Positions 26,201-34,555 of a DNA stretch of 50,021 nt are shown piece by piece. The position numbers and the translations under genes are program-made. Source of the DNA: Candidatus Melainabacteria bacterium (GTDB lineage Bacteria > Cyanobacteriota > Vampirovibrionia > 2-02-FULL-35-15); assembly GCA_016201905.1 (NCBI GenBank), contig JACQBQ010000024.1, positions 116,919 to 166,939 of the forward strand. Direction: 5' to 3'. The notes beneath the pieces are model-generated. The model had not been told where the DNA came from. It searched no databases and saw only the letters and a list, made by a program, of their open reading frames with translations. Numbering within the stretch: the stretch's first letter is position 1; every line of letters begins with the position of its first letter.

Positions 26201-26909
26201 TTGATTTCAAGGATTTTAAGAAATCTAAATCAAGTAATTTGGATTTAAAAACTGGTTGATTTGCTGCTTGTGCATTTTTATTAAAGATTTCTAAATCACT
26301 AATAAATTGTTTACCTTCCACAGGTAAAGCTCTTACAGTTTCTTTAAATAGTTTAATTGAAAGGACTGCTCCTTTTACACCATCCTCATCAACTGGCTTA
26401 TTTGCTTTTTTTAATGCTTCTCTATAATTCTTTTCAACTTTGTTACCAAAGTCATTTAAAGATACATCTTTAACATGAGGCAAAATTAACATAGCTGCTT
26501 TGTCTGCGACACTCATACAATTTCGAAAAGCTTCCAATTGTTTTGGAAGGTTATTCTTTTTTTGAACTTCAAGTATAAAATTTTGTCTGGTAATAGTAAG
26601 CTCTTTCTCTATATCTGCTATTTTCTTTCTCTCTTCCAGGTTATCTATACCTAACTGCACATGATATGAAGCCATATGCGCTTCCAATGTAAGATTATCT
26701 AGTTTATTAATAAGCTTAATTTCATTTTCTTGAATAACTTTTCTTTTTTGGTCTATTACTTCTTTGGTTTTTGCATCTTTAGACTTAACAACACCAATAT
26801 CTGGACCAATTTTTTTTCCTGGATCAGATTTTTTTGCATCACCTCCAAAACTATTACCAACAAGTGGAAGAGATAAAGCAGATGCAAGTATTAACTTAGG
26901 AATATTCAT
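26193..26909 (-). CDS. Exported protein of the WGLS-tail family, member 4 (no lipobox)
   Basis: About 238 residues. I placed the start at ATG 26909 because GGAGG lies eight bases upstream; an in-frame TTG at 26924 precedes that site. The signal peptide MNIPKLILASALSLPLVGNS shares the ALS(V/I/L)P core with its relatives but has no lipobox Cys, so this member is probably soluble in the periplasm. The family helix is VIDQKRKVIQENEIKLINKL. The end is DLEIFNKNAQAANQPV and LLDLDFLKSLKSIK, which lacks the WGL triplet. Unknown function. Confidence 0.7.
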   Translation of the reverse strand: MNIPKLILASALSLPLVGNSFGGDAKKSDPGKKIGPDIGVVKSKDAKTKEVIDQKRKVIQENEIKLINKLDNLTLEAHMASYHVQLGIDNLEERKKIADIEKELTITRQNFILEVQKKNNLPKQLEAFRNCMSVADKAAMLILPHVKDVSLNDFGNKVEKNYREALKKANKPVDEDGVKGAVLSIKLFKETVRALPVEGKQFISDLEIFNKNAQAANQPVFKSKLLDLDFLKSLKSIK

Positions 26910-27043
26910 TAAATTAACCTCCAATAAAATTTATAATTTAAATAAATAATACTTGATCAAAAAACAAATTTCAATGTTATTACGTCAAGCAAGCTATAAT
27001 TAGGTATTGTTGGTTACTGAAAATTTAATATCATATCCTTAAT

Positions 27044-27117
27044 CGGGCCGTGGCTCAGCTTGGTAGAGCACTACCTTGGGGTGGTAGGGGTCGCGAGTTC
27101 AAATCTCGCCGGTCCGA
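27044..27117 (+). tRNA. tRNA-Pro(GGG)
   Basis: A 74-base cloverleaf. The acceptor stem is CGGGCCG with CGGTCCG (one G-T pair) and discriminator A. The D-arm is GCTCAGCTTGGTAGAGC. The anticodon stem CTACC/GGTAG has loop TTGGGGT (anticodon GGG). The T-arm is GCGAG-TTCAAAT-CTCGC. CCA is not encoded. It marks the left side of the accessory zone. Confidence 0.95.
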
Positions 27118-27120
27118 TTT

Positions 27121-27618
27121 TTATAAGAGTTTATACATCACATAAGCATCAACATATTCTTTTTGTTTATAATAAAAAGCTTTTGGTAATGTGCCGATAA
27201 TTTCGAAACCATACTTCTGGCAGATTTTTATTGAGGCTGTGTTTGTGCATACTACAAGATTGACTTGAATTGCTTTAAATCCAAGTTCTCTTGTTTTATT
27301 AATTGCAAATTCCATCATCTGTTTACCAAGCCCTTTTCCTCTATATTCTTTATCTATCATTACTCCAGTATTTGCAACATGGCTTCCAAGACCAGCTTTG
27401 TTTGGCACTATATACCTCGTAGCAACTGGCTTTCCATCCAAGTATGCAATGTAAACATGAGCATCCTTTGTAAACCAAAGCTTTTTTGCCTCTTCTTTAG
27501 TTGTGCATGGAAGGTAAGGATAAGTATCTGCATCTTGAATAACTTCATGAAAAATTGGCCATATCTGATCAAATTGATTTTCAGAAACTTCTTTAATAAT
27601 TATTTCTTCCAGTTGCAT
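27121..27618 (-). CDS. GNAT-family N-acetyltransferase
   Basis: 165 residues with the acetyl-CoA binding motif A, VMIDKEYRGKGLGKQMMEFA (RGKGLG), and the motif B-like ICQKYGFEIIGTLPKAF. The substrate is unknown; the layout resembles RimI/YhhY-type enzymes. It starts three bases after hicB stops and is likely co-transcribed with hicAB. It ends four bases from the tRNA-Pro on the opposite strand. Confidence 0.88.
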   Translation of the reverse strand: MQLEEIIIKEVSENQFDQIWPIFHEVIQDADTYPYLPCTTKEEAKKLWFTKDAHVYIAYLDGKPVATRYIVPNKAGLGSHVANTGVMIDKEYRGKGLGKQMMEFAINKTRELGFKAIQVNLVVCTNTASIKICQKYGFEIIGTLPKAFYYKQKEYVDAYVMYKLL

Positions 27619-27621
27619 TTT

Positions 27622-27981
27622 TTATGCATATCTCAACTTATCCACAATAAACTGGTTCAAACTTTTATTTTCATTTTTTGCCTGTAATTTTATTTTAGTT
27701 TCAAGTGTTCCTGGAATTCTAAGTGTAATTCTCTTCTCGCTTTCAGTTAATGGCTTAGAAATCTCATATCCATCCATTAACGCTGTTTCTATCCAATCAT
27801 ACATAGCCTGTTGTATATTCTTTTGAGCTTCAATAGGTGTTTTTCCATGTGACAAACAACCCGGTAATTCAGCAATTCTACAAACATAATAAGTCTTATT
27901 ACCGTCTTCCTCTGGGGTAACAATAAATGAATAAGGTAGATTTAGATATTCTTCTATATTTTGCTTTTTGTTTTTCTTCAT
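27622..27981 (-). CDS. hicB: HicB-like antitoxin
   Basis: 119 residues. The N-terminal HicB fold is YSFIVTPEEDGNKTYYVCRI followed by AELPGCLSHGKTPIEA, the usual antitoxin core. The C-terminal part, TESEKRITLRIPGTLETKIK, is an Arc/ribbon-helix-helix DNA-binding segment. It would bind and neutralise the HicA toxin and repress its own operon. GAGGA lies eight bases before the ATG. It follows hicA after a 10-base gap. Confidence 0.88.
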   Translation of the reverse strand: MKKNKKQNIEEYLNLPYSFIVTPEEDGNKTYYVCRIAELPGCLSHGKTPIEAQKNIQQAMYDWIETALMDGYEISKPLTESEKRITLRIPGTLETKIKLQAKNENKSLNQFIVDKLRYA

Positions 27982-27991
27982 AATATTGTCC

Positions 27992-28225
27992 TCACTTTTC
28001 TTGTATCATTTTTATACAATCTTTTACATAAAAAGATTTGACTCTTTTGCTTGGATGATCTACTGCAACTCCAATTCTTTTTTCTCCTTTACGAAATATA
28101 TAGTGTCTTTTTGAACCAACTCTGTAGGCAAACCCATGATATTCCATAAATCTTATAAGCTCATTGATTTTTACATCATTTTGATTGTTTAAAATCTTTT
28201 TTACAAGCTTTTCAATGGAAGTCAC
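27992..28225 (-). CDS. hicA: HicA-like toxin (mRNA interferase)
   Basis: 77 residues, the small double-stranded RNA-binding-fold size of HicA. It contains the FMEYHGFAYRVGSKRHYIF block (the GSxxH histidine segment) and GVAVDHPSKRVKSFYV. HicA toxins cleave mRNA. The start is GTG at 28225. TACAAT lies six bases upstream, and an AAGG lies further up, so the leader may be very short. An 8-bp inverted repeat lies just upstream. Confidence 0.85.
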   Translation of the reverse strand: MTSIEKLVKKILNNQNDVKINELIRFMEYHGFAYRVGSKRHYIFRKGEKRIGVAVDHPSKRVKSFYVKDCIKMIQEK

Positions 28226-28247
28226 ATGGATATTGTACCTTAAAATG

Positions 28248-28267
28248 TGACATCAAATATGATGTCA
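28248..28267. promoter_or_regulatory. Likely HicB operator
   Basis: A perfect inverted repeat TGACATCA-AATA-TGATGTCA lies 22 bases upstream of the hicA GTG. Position and symmetry fit autoregulation by the ribbon-helix-helix part of HicB. Confidence 0.6.
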
Positions 28268-28349
28268 TCATAAATATACCCAGTTATAATTAAAATCTAA
28301 TTAAATAAGCTATCTAACCTAAATAGTACTAAATTAAGTAACTTCTTCT

Positions 28350-28540
28350 AAATCCGGTATAAAAATATGACCTCTATACTCTCTTAACTTAGTTCCCGTC
28401 CTTTCAGGGCGAGGCTTGCTCAGCTTTACTGAGCGGCTCACTTTGTACCTGAGGTCCGATTTCTTTTTAATCGCTCGTTTCGCACGAATGCTCAACTCGC
28501 TTTTCCTGAACGGTGCTTTTTGGTAAATTCCACCTGAGGC
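28350..28540. repeat. Mosaic repeat, copy A
   Basis: This stretch fills most of the gene-free gap 28226-28618. Its first block (28350-28422) matches 30480-30552 at about 60 of 72 positions. A second block (28494-28524) matches 30571-30601. It contains a hairpin GCTCAG-CTTTA-CTGAGC (28418-28434) and a ...GAGGTCCGA... segment also seen near 29135 and 32075. A 116-codon minus-strand frame across it looks like chance. Confidence 0.65.
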
Positions 28541-28618
28541 AAACAAGGAATCACACAAAAAGCTTGGCTTTAGCTTTATTAGTATTACTCTAAATGCTAA
28601 AATATATTTAATTAAAAA

Positions 28619-29065
28619 ATGCAAATAGTTAGAGCTACACAAGCAGATGTAAAACCTATTGTTGCACTCAACAAACAGTTTCATTTAGATATTCCAGATT
28701 TTAGATGGGATACAGAAACTTGGGTTATAGATCAAATTGATAAGGGGACATTTTATTTATTAAAAGAGGGAGGATCTGCTTATGGAGCAGTTTGCATTCA
28801 AACAGCATTAGATAATTTACCTTCTACAGATGCATATATTGAAACCATTGCAACAAGAGAAGATTTGCACGGGAAAGGATATGGTAGAGAACTTATAAAT
28901 CAAGCTGCATTAATTGCAAGAGATGAAGCAAAACATAGATTAATTGTTGAATCGTTTCTAGAATATGGATTAGGAGATTTTTATACAAAATGCGGATTTC
29001 AATTAGAGCTTGAACAACCTGATTTTCATGGTCGCCCATATAATGTTTTTACTATGGAAATATAA
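28619..29065 (+). CDS. GNAT-family N-acetyltransferase
   Basis: 148 residues. It opens MQIVRATQADVKPIVALN as GNAT proteins do. The acetyl-CoA motif is TREDLHGKGYGRELINQA (GKGYG), and the second half has LGDFYTKCGFQLELEQ, the usual YxKxGF block. The substrate is unknown. No ribosome binding site is visible, and the ATG follows an AT-rich stretch, so its promoter is not clear. It sits between two repeat copies in the accessory zone. Confidence 0.85.
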   Translation: MQIVRATQADVKPIVALNKQFHLDIPDFRWDTETWVIDQIDKGTFYLLKEGGSAYGAVCIQTALDNLPSTDAYIETIATREDLHGKGYGRELINQAALIARDEAKHRLIVESFLEYGLGDFYTKCGFQLELEQPDFHGRPYNVFTMEI

Positions 29066-29094
29066 GTCAATAAGCTCAGTGAAATAACTATGTA

Positions 29095-29142
29095 GCTGGA
29101 GCTAAATCCGGCATATAAAGCGCCCGACTTTGTCTCTGAGGT
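29095..29142. repeat. Mosaic repeat, short copy C
   Basis: It contains ATCCGGCATATAAA, like the start of copies A and B, followed by ACTTTGTCTCTGAGGTCCGA, close to a piece of copy A. A related fragment, TCTCTCTGAAGTCCGAAAAT, lies near 32064-32084 in another intergenic gap. Confidence 0.45.
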
Positions 29143-29207
29143 CCGAAAATTAAATATATGCATGTTTCATCAGCCAAATCTTATAAATTTTGATTCAAAT
29201 ATGATAT

Positions 29208-29240
29208 GGACAAATTGAAAGTTGAAGTTTCAAATTGTCC
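29208..29240. promoter_or_regulatory. Inverted repeat, likely operator of the DUF4143 ATPase gene
   Basis: The two 13-base arms GGACAAATTGAAA and TTTCAAATTGTCC (one mismatch) are separated by seven bases. The right arm lies where the -35 region should be, ten bases before the -10 box. A repressor binding here would block the promoter. Confidence 0.5.
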
Positions 29241-29249
29241 AATGCAGTG

Positions 29250-29255
29250 TATAAT
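29250..29255 (+). promoter_or_regulatory. -10 box of the DUF4143 ATPase gene, leaderless spacing
   Basis: A perfect TATAAT lies eight bases before the ATG at 29264. The gene has no ribosome binding site, so transcription probably begins at or next to the start codon. Confidence 0.5.
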
Positions 29256-29263
29256 ATCTATCT

Positions 29264-30418
29264 ATGATGATAGAAAGAGAACTTTCAAAAAAAGTAAAAT
29301 CATTAGCCAAGAAGATGCCTATAATAGCTATTGTAGGGCCAAGACAATCAGGAAAAACAACGCTTGTAAAATCTTTATTTAAAAACAAACCTTATATTTC
29401 TTTTGAAAATTCTGATGTGAGAAATCATGCTTTAGATGACCCTAGGGATTTCTTAGGGAAATATCCTAAAGGGGCAATATTTGATGAAGTTCAAAGAGCA
29501 CCTGAATTGTTCTCATATTTACAAGGAATTATTGATGAAAAAGATAAGCCGGGAATGTTTATTCTTACAGGATCTCAGCACTTCTTATTGCTAGAGAAAG
29601 TTACACAATCCTTGGCAGGAAGAGTTGCAATACTTGAGCTTTTACCATTCAGTCTAAAAGAGTTATCAAAGTCATTTAAATGTTCAATTGATGATGTAGT
29701 TTTTAAAGGGTTGTATCCAAGAATATATGATAAAAATTTAAATCCTGTAGATTGGTATGCTGATTATATAGAGGCTTATCTTGAAAGAGATGTTAGACAA
29801 ATAATGAATATTAAGGATTTAAGTATGTTTAAAAAGTTTTTAAGTTTGTGTGCTGGAAGAGTAGGTCAGCTGTTAAATTTATCGTCTCTTGCAGTTGAAT
29901 GTGGAATTACACACACTACGGCTAGAGAGTGGATAAGCATACTAGAAGCAAGCTTTATAATATATCTTCTTCAACCACATCATAAAAACTTTAATAAAAG
30001 AATAGTTAAAATGCCAAAACTTTACTTTTATGATACAGGGCTGGTTTGCTCATTATTAAATATTGAAAATAAAGAACAGTTATCTACTTACCCATTAAGG
30101 GGAAATATTTTTGAGGCTTTTATTATGTCTGAGTTATTAAAACAAAGGTTTAACAAAGGACTAAAATCAAATCTGTATTTTTGGAGGGATAAAACAGGGC
30201 ATGAGATAGATTGCATAGTAGAGTCTGCTGGCAGTTTAACCCCTATTGAAATCAAATCAGGAAAGACTATAAATAGTGAGATGTTTAAAAATATAGAGTA
30301 TTGGAAAAAGATTTCAGGAAAAATCAATAGTGACTCTTACTTAATATATGGTGGTAGTAATAATCAAAAACGAAGTGGGATTAATGTTCTTTCCTGGAAA
30401 GATTGCAATATCTTATAA
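29264..30418 (+). CDS. AAA_14/DUF4143 P-loop ATPase
   Basis: 384 residues. The N-terminal P-loop domain has Walker A GPRQSGKTT (residues 25-33), Walker B GAIFDEVQRAPELF, sensor ILTGSQHFLL, and the family block SLAGRVAILELLPFSLKEL. The C-terminal DUF4143 domain ends with a nuclease-like FWRDKTGHEIDCIVE ... PIEIKSG motif. The cellular role of this family is not known. It stands alone between repeats, with its own promoter. A relative lies at 35704-36870. Confidence 0.92.
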   Translation: MMIERELSKKVKSLAKKMPIIAIVGPRQSGKTTLVKSLFKNKPYISFENSDVRNHALDDPRDFLGKYPKGAIFDEVQRAPELFSYLQGIIDEKDKPGMFILTGSQHFLLLEKVTQSLAGRVAILELLPFSLKELSKSFKCSIDDVVFKGLYPRIYDKNLNPVDWYADYIEAYLERDVRQIMNIKDLSMFKKFLSLCAGRVGQLLNLSSLAVECGITHTTAREWISILEASFIIYLLQPHHKNFNKRIVKMPKLYFYDTGLVCSLLNIENKEQLSTYPLRGNIFEAFIMSELLKQRFNKGLKSNLYFWRDKTGHEIDCIVESAGSLTPIEIKSGKTINSEMFKNIEYWKKISGKINSDSYLIYGGSNNQKRSGINVLSWKDCNIL

Positions 30419-30479
30419 TTTTGCATGATAAACGAAATCTGTCTCTGTGAGCAGAGTGGTAAATCACGCAGCTGCCGCC

Positions 30480-30616
30480 AGATCCGGTATATAAATATGA
30501 CCTCTATACTCTCTCAACTTAGTTCCTGCCCTTTTAGGACAAGGCTTACTCAGCAGCACAGCTGAACGCTAACTTGCTTTTCCTTCGTAGTGCTTTTTGG
30601 TGAGTTCAAATCTCAG
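30480..30616. repeat. Mosaic repeat, copy B
   Basis: It lies in the gene-free stretch 30419-30742. It aligns with copy A in two blocks (30480-30552 and 30571-30601) but lacks copy A's middle part. It ends in GAGTTCAAATCTCAG, which resembles a tRNA T-arm and the one in tRNA-Pro at 27096. Nothing else was seen in this gap apart from the ribosome binding site of the next gene. Confidence 0.6.
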
Positions 30617-30742
30617 TTTTTATATTATTAAACTTATTTTAGCTTTCATATGAAAAGCAATTAACTAAATTTTAACCTGGTTAGTTTAAATTAATTCAAT
30701 CGTTTTAAATACATATACATATAAAAAGAGAAAGGAGGAAAG

Positions 30743-31183
30743 ATGGAAAATATAAGAGTTGAAATAATGCCAGAACCGACACCAGAGCCATTTAATAAAT
30801 CAAAAAAAAATGATATAAAAATAATTGAGGACTATCTTCATAAGCAACTTTTACATGATCGTGGTGCTATGTTTGCTGACAATTTAAAAGATAGAAAGAA
30901 TTTTATTAATGCATTAGTTGATATTACAGGGCTTAAAGATAGCAGATCTAGAGAAATTGCAATAAATAAGTTTTTTAGTGACATTGCTAAATATATTCAT
31001 ACTCACCATAATGTTACTAATGATGAACTTGGCAAAGTATTTGATAAGGATGGTGATGGAAAACTTGATTATAGAGATTTAATAAAAGTTTTTAAAAATG
31101 TAAGCTCACCACTATCAAAACCACTTCCGCCAATTCATCCTAGGAGACAACCGCCACAGCCTATTTTTTATGAGATAGATTAA
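30743..31183 (+). CDS. EF-hand-containing protein
   Basis: 146 residues. AGGAGG lies about five bases before ATG. One canonical EF-hand calcium loop, DKDGDGKLDYRD, has Asp at positions 1, 3, 5, 9 and 12. A helical region precedes it (about residues 26-100). The N-terminus and the last ~25 residues are Pro-rich. There is no signal peptide. A single EF-hand suggests calcium sensing or a structural role; I cannot name a partner. Confidence 0.75.
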   Translation: MENIRVEIMPEPTPEPFNKSKKNDIKIIEDYLHKQLLHDRGAMFADNLKDRKNFINALVDITGLKDSRSREIAINKFFSDIAKYIHTHHNVTNDELGKVFDKDGDGKLDYRDLIKVFKNVSSPLSKPLPPIHPRRQPPQPIFYEID

Positions 31184-31276
31184 ATCGGGATAATTAAAAT
31201 AAAATTGAAAAAAATCACTTATTGAGTTACAATCTTATCAATAGCCAAATAAAAAGTTATAACAAGAGATTAGGAA

Positions 31277-32032
31277 ATGAGAATCGCCTCCCTACCACCG
31301 TATGTATATAAATCTTCAATGCCAAATCTTTGTCAAACAGATAGAAGATCTAAAATCTTACATGAAGATAAATTGACTCTTTGTAGTCCCGTTTCTATAT
31401 CGAATATCTTAATTCATCTTGCAAAAAAGCATTTTCCGTTTATTGTTCCGAGTCTTGGGAAGTTAAGCGAAACAGAGGCTCAATTTAAATTAATAGATAA
31501 GTTAACAGAATATATGAATGTGGATGATGGTACTTCTTCCTCTGATCTTATAGAGGGACTTAAGAAATATATAAGAGAACGGGGATATAAAACTTTGATA
31601 AAATTAGAAGAATGCTATGAAGGACAAAAAGGTTTTACTCCTGAATTAATATCAGATCCGTTAAAAATCATGCCTCATATAGTGGGAGCTTCTAATGCTA
31701 TTTTAAGCGTTGCTTTTTGTAAATTTGATCTTGAGTTGGCAAAATATGAACTTATAGAATTACATCATGTAACACTAAGTGGATTTATTAGTAATGGAGT
31801 TCCAAGATTTATTATTCATGATCCTTCTCCAGCAACAGAAAGAGAAGCAAAGCTATGTAAGCTATCTAAAATTTCAAAAGGGACATTTTACAATTGGGAT
31901 GTAGAAAGTAAGCTTAATGCCTGTGGATTTAATGAACTAGAAGGAATAAACATATATAGAGATGATAAAAGAAAAGGTGCAAATAAGATTGTTCTTAATG
32001 GTGTGCTAGCATTTGAGGTTTACATCAAATAA
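31277..32032 (+). CDS. C39-like cysteine-peptidase-fold protein, unknown function
   Basis: 251 residues, no signal peptide. The layout resembles C39-like papain folds. There is an early Cys (residue 38) in TLCSPVSISNILIHL, matching the CGPxxxxNxL block, then the DDGTSSSDLIEGLKKYIRER block. A late His is in ELHHVTLSGF, and an Asp is in RFIIHDPSP. These would be the catalytic Cys, His and Asp. This is pattern matching by eye only. It follows the EF-hand gene after a 93-base gap and may share its promoter. Confidence 0.5.
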   Translation: MRIASLPPYVYKSSMPNLCQTDRRSKILHEDKLTLCSPVSISNILIHLAKKHFPFIVPSLGKLSETEAQFKLIDKLTEYMNVDDGTSSSDLIEGLKKYIRERGYKTLIKLEECYEGQKGFTPELISDPLKIMPHIVGASNAILSVAFCKFDLELAKYELIELHHVTLSGFISNGVPRFIIHDPSPATEREAKLCKLSKISKGTFYNWDVESKLNACGFNELEGINIYRDDKRKGANKIVLNGVLAFEVYIK

Positions 32033-32246
32033 CTAAGATTGAGAAATATACTAATCCAAGTTTCTCTCTGAAGTCCGAAAATAGTATCATAGGAAATCCT
32101 TTATTTAACCAATTTGCTTATCCATAATCTATTTAATCTAGTATCTACTCGATAAAATTTTCTAGTATGGTTAAAAAACACCTCAAAATCTTTCTTATTA
32201 ACTTTCTAAATGCATAGTACTTATTTCTATAGAAAAACTATTTTGT

Positions 32247-32252
32247 TATAAT
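32247..32252 (+). promoter_or_regulatory. Probable -10 box of ftsH
   Basis: A perfect TATAAT lies 31 bases before the ftsH ATG. No convincing -35 and no ribosome binding site are visible in the leader. Confidence 0.35.
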
Positions 32253-32283
32253 CTTCTATTTAAATACTAATAAATATCAAATC

Positions 32284-34431
32284 ATGAAAACGATACATAA
32301 AGTTTTGCTAGCTCTTGGTGTAGGATATGCTTCTTATTCTGTAGGAAGAACTTACTTCTTTGAAAACTCAAATGAAGTTGTACCACTGAAAAATTTTTCA
32401 AAAGAACTGGATACTTTTGATAAGAAACCCAGAGATTCTGTTTTGTCGACCATTGAAAGTGAAGACTTCCTTCAACCAGATAGAAATAAAACTTTAAGCC
32501 CAGAAAAAATTGCTGAAGTAAAAAGTTTAATCGGTTCTTTAAAAGCCACACGGCACGTTAACACTCAGGAGAGTGCAAGGAATCTACAACGAGGACTTGA
32601 GTTTGTACTTATTAGAGAAAGAATAAACAGAAAAGATATTGATCAAGAAGAAAATCTAACTCCTAATAAACAAGAAAGAGATAAAGAGTTAGATTATAGT
32701 GACTTCTATAGATATGCATTTTTAGAAGAAAAGCCTCTTATAAAAAAAGTTATACTACAAAATAAATCTGATAAATTGACAGCTGTTTTTATGGATGGTT
32801 CAACTAATTCTGTAAGAATTCCACAGGATAATGCAGCTATAAAACAATTGGCAGATAAATTAACTGAAAAATCAATTCAAGTAGAAATAACAAGTCAAGA
32901 TTCTTCTATAGTCAGTGAATTATTATTTTTTGCAATATTTCCAGGAATACCTTTGTTAATTCTATATTTAATGCTTTCACGTGGTGGCAAGGGTGGATTT
33001 AAAAGAATATTTGGCATAAGTTCAGTTAATGCTTTAAAAGAAAAGAATTCTAAAATTACTTTTAAGGATGTAGCAGGAATAGATGAAGTAAAGGAAGAAC
33101 TTAAAGAAGTAGTAGACTTTTTAAAAGATTCTAAAAAATATGATTCACTTGGTGCAAAAGTACCCAAAGGGGTTTTACTTGTTGGTCCACCGGGAACAGG
33201 TAAAACCCTGTGTGCAAAAGCAATTGCAGGGGAAGCAAATGTTCCATTTTTTGGCTTAAGTGGAGCTGATTTTGTGGAGATGTTTGTTGGCGTTGGAGCT
33301 GCAAGGGTTAGAGATTTATTTAGTCAAGCAAAGAAAAATGCCCCATGTTTAGTTTTTATTGATGAATTAGATGCAGTTGGAAGACAGCGTGGTACAGGGC
33401 TTGGCAGTGGCCATGATGAAAGAGAACAAACTTTAAACCAACTTTTAGTGAATATGGATGGCTTTGATTCAAGGGAAGGAATAGTGGTTATTGCAGCAAC
33501 TAATAGACCAGATGTCTTAGATACTGCCCTTTTAAGGCCAGGAAGATTTGATAGGCAAATAGTAGTAGATCGTCCGGATATTAAAGGCAGAGAAGCTATT
33601 TTAGCGGTACATGCAAAAGGAAAACCATTTGCAGATGATGCTAACTTAAAAATTATTGCCCAGAGAACCGCTGGTTTTACCGGTGCAGATCTTGCAAATC
33701 TTTTAAATGAAGCAGCATTACTTGCAGGGCGAAAAAGTAAATCAATGATTTCAATGGATGAATTAGAAGAAGCAATTGATAAAGTAATTGCAGGTCCAGA
33801 AAAGAAAAGCAGGATTATCAGCCCAGAAGATAAAAAGCTCACTGCATACCATGAAGGTGGACATGCACTTGTAGCACATTTTGAAAAGAATTCAGATCCG
33901 CTTCACAAAGTCACTATCATTCCACGTGGAATGGCACTTGGCCTTACGATGACTTTACCAGAAGAAGATCACTTAAGCTATACAAAAGCTCAACTATTAT
34001 CCAGAATAAAAGTAATGCTTGGTGGAAGAGTGGCCGAAGAAATTATATTTGGCGAGGAAAATGTAACAACCGGTGCAGAAAATGATTTAAAAAGAGCAAC
34101 AGAACTTTTAAATAAAATGATTACTAAGTTTGGAATGAGTGATGAATTAGGACTATTAACTTTTGGTGATTCTAATGAACAGGTGTTTTTAGGACGTGAT
34201 TTTGCCAATAATACTAAAAACTATAGTGAAAGTGTTGCAAGTAAAATTGATGCAGAAATGAAAAAGATCATCACTGAGTTGCATAAAGAAGTAAAAGATT
34301 TACTTTTGCAGAAAAGGAAACATCTGGATGCCGTTGCACAGGTGCTGCTTGAAAAAGAAGCAGTAGATAAAGAAGAGTTTATAGGTGTAATTGAAGAAGT
34401 TGACAAAGGGACTTTTAAATTTGAAGGGTAA
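32284..34431 (+). CDS. ftsH: ATP-dependent zinc metalloprotease FtsH
   Basis: 715 residues. FtsH is a membrane-bound AAA+ protease that degrades misfolded membrane proteins and some regulators. A short N-terminal hydrophobic stretch (residues ~6-20), an extracytoplasmic region (~25-208) and a second membrane span (~209-232) precede the motor. Walker A is GPPGTGKT (301-308), Walker [11 protein letters not shown], and the second region of homology has RPGRFDRQI. The protease site HEGGH is at 523-527, with Gly where most homologues have Ala. The extracytoplasmic region is longer than in E. coli FtsH. No ribosome binding site is visible. Confidence 0.96.
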   Translation: MKTIHKVLLALGVGYASYSVGRTYFFENSNEVVPLKNFSKELDTFDKKPRDSVLSTIESEDFLQPDRNKTLSPEKIAEVKSLIGSLKATRHVNTQESARNLQRGLEFVLIRERINRKDIDQEENLTPNKQERDKELDYSDFYRYAFLEEKPLIKKVILQNKSDKLTAVFMDGSTNSVRIPQDNAAIKQLADKLTEKSIQVEITSQDSSIVSELLFFAIFPGIPLLILYLMLSRGGKGGFKRIFGISSVNALKEKNSKITFKDVAGIDEVKEELKEVVDFLKDSKKYDSLGAKVPKGVLLVGPPGTGKTLCAKAIAGEANVPFFGLSGADFVEMFVGVGAARVRDLFSQAKKNAPCLVFIDELDAVGRQRGTGLGSGHDEREQTLNQLLVNMDGFDSREGIVVIAATNRPDVLDTALLRPGRFDRQIVVDRPDIKGREAILAVHAKGKPFADDANLKIIAQRTAGFTGADLANLLNEAALLAGRKSKSMISMDELEEAIDKVIAGPEKKSRIISPEDKKLTAYHEGGHALVAHFEKNSDPLHKVTIIPRGMALGLTMTLPEEDHLSYTKAQLLSRIKVMLGGRVAEEIIFGEENVTTGAENDLKRATELLNKMITKFGMSDELGLLTFGDSNEQVFLGRDFANNTKNYSESVASKIDAEMKKIITELHKEVKDLLLQKRKHLDAVAQVLLEKEAVDKEEFIGVIEEVDKGTFKFEG

Positions 34432-34555
34432 GCTTGCTTGTTTTCAAGCCCTACAAAATGCTTACCAGGAGCGCTTTTTAAAACAGATTAGATTAAAAAA
34501 ATTAATCTAAAACACACATGGCTTTTTGATACAATTAACTCCTAGCCTTAAACAC

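Noticed and set aside
28334-28684. 116-codon minus-strand open frame
   Set aside because: It lies over the mosaic repeat and a hairpin, has no ribosome binding site, overlaps the GNAT start on the other strand, and its copy-B equivalent does not keep the frame.
30430-30480. A possible tRNA in the stretch GAGCAGAGTGGTAAATCACGC
   Set aside because: No acceptor or anticodon stem can be formed; the resemblance is limited to a D-arm-like piece.
27000-32300. CRISPR array
   Set aside because: The repeats here are few, long, unequal in spacing and divergent; no regular repeat-spacer pattern or cas gene was seen anywhere in the window.
33324-33842. 172-codon frame antisense to ftsH
   Set aside because: It lies wholly inside ftsH, with the ftsH P-loop domain and downstream motifs intact on the plus strand.
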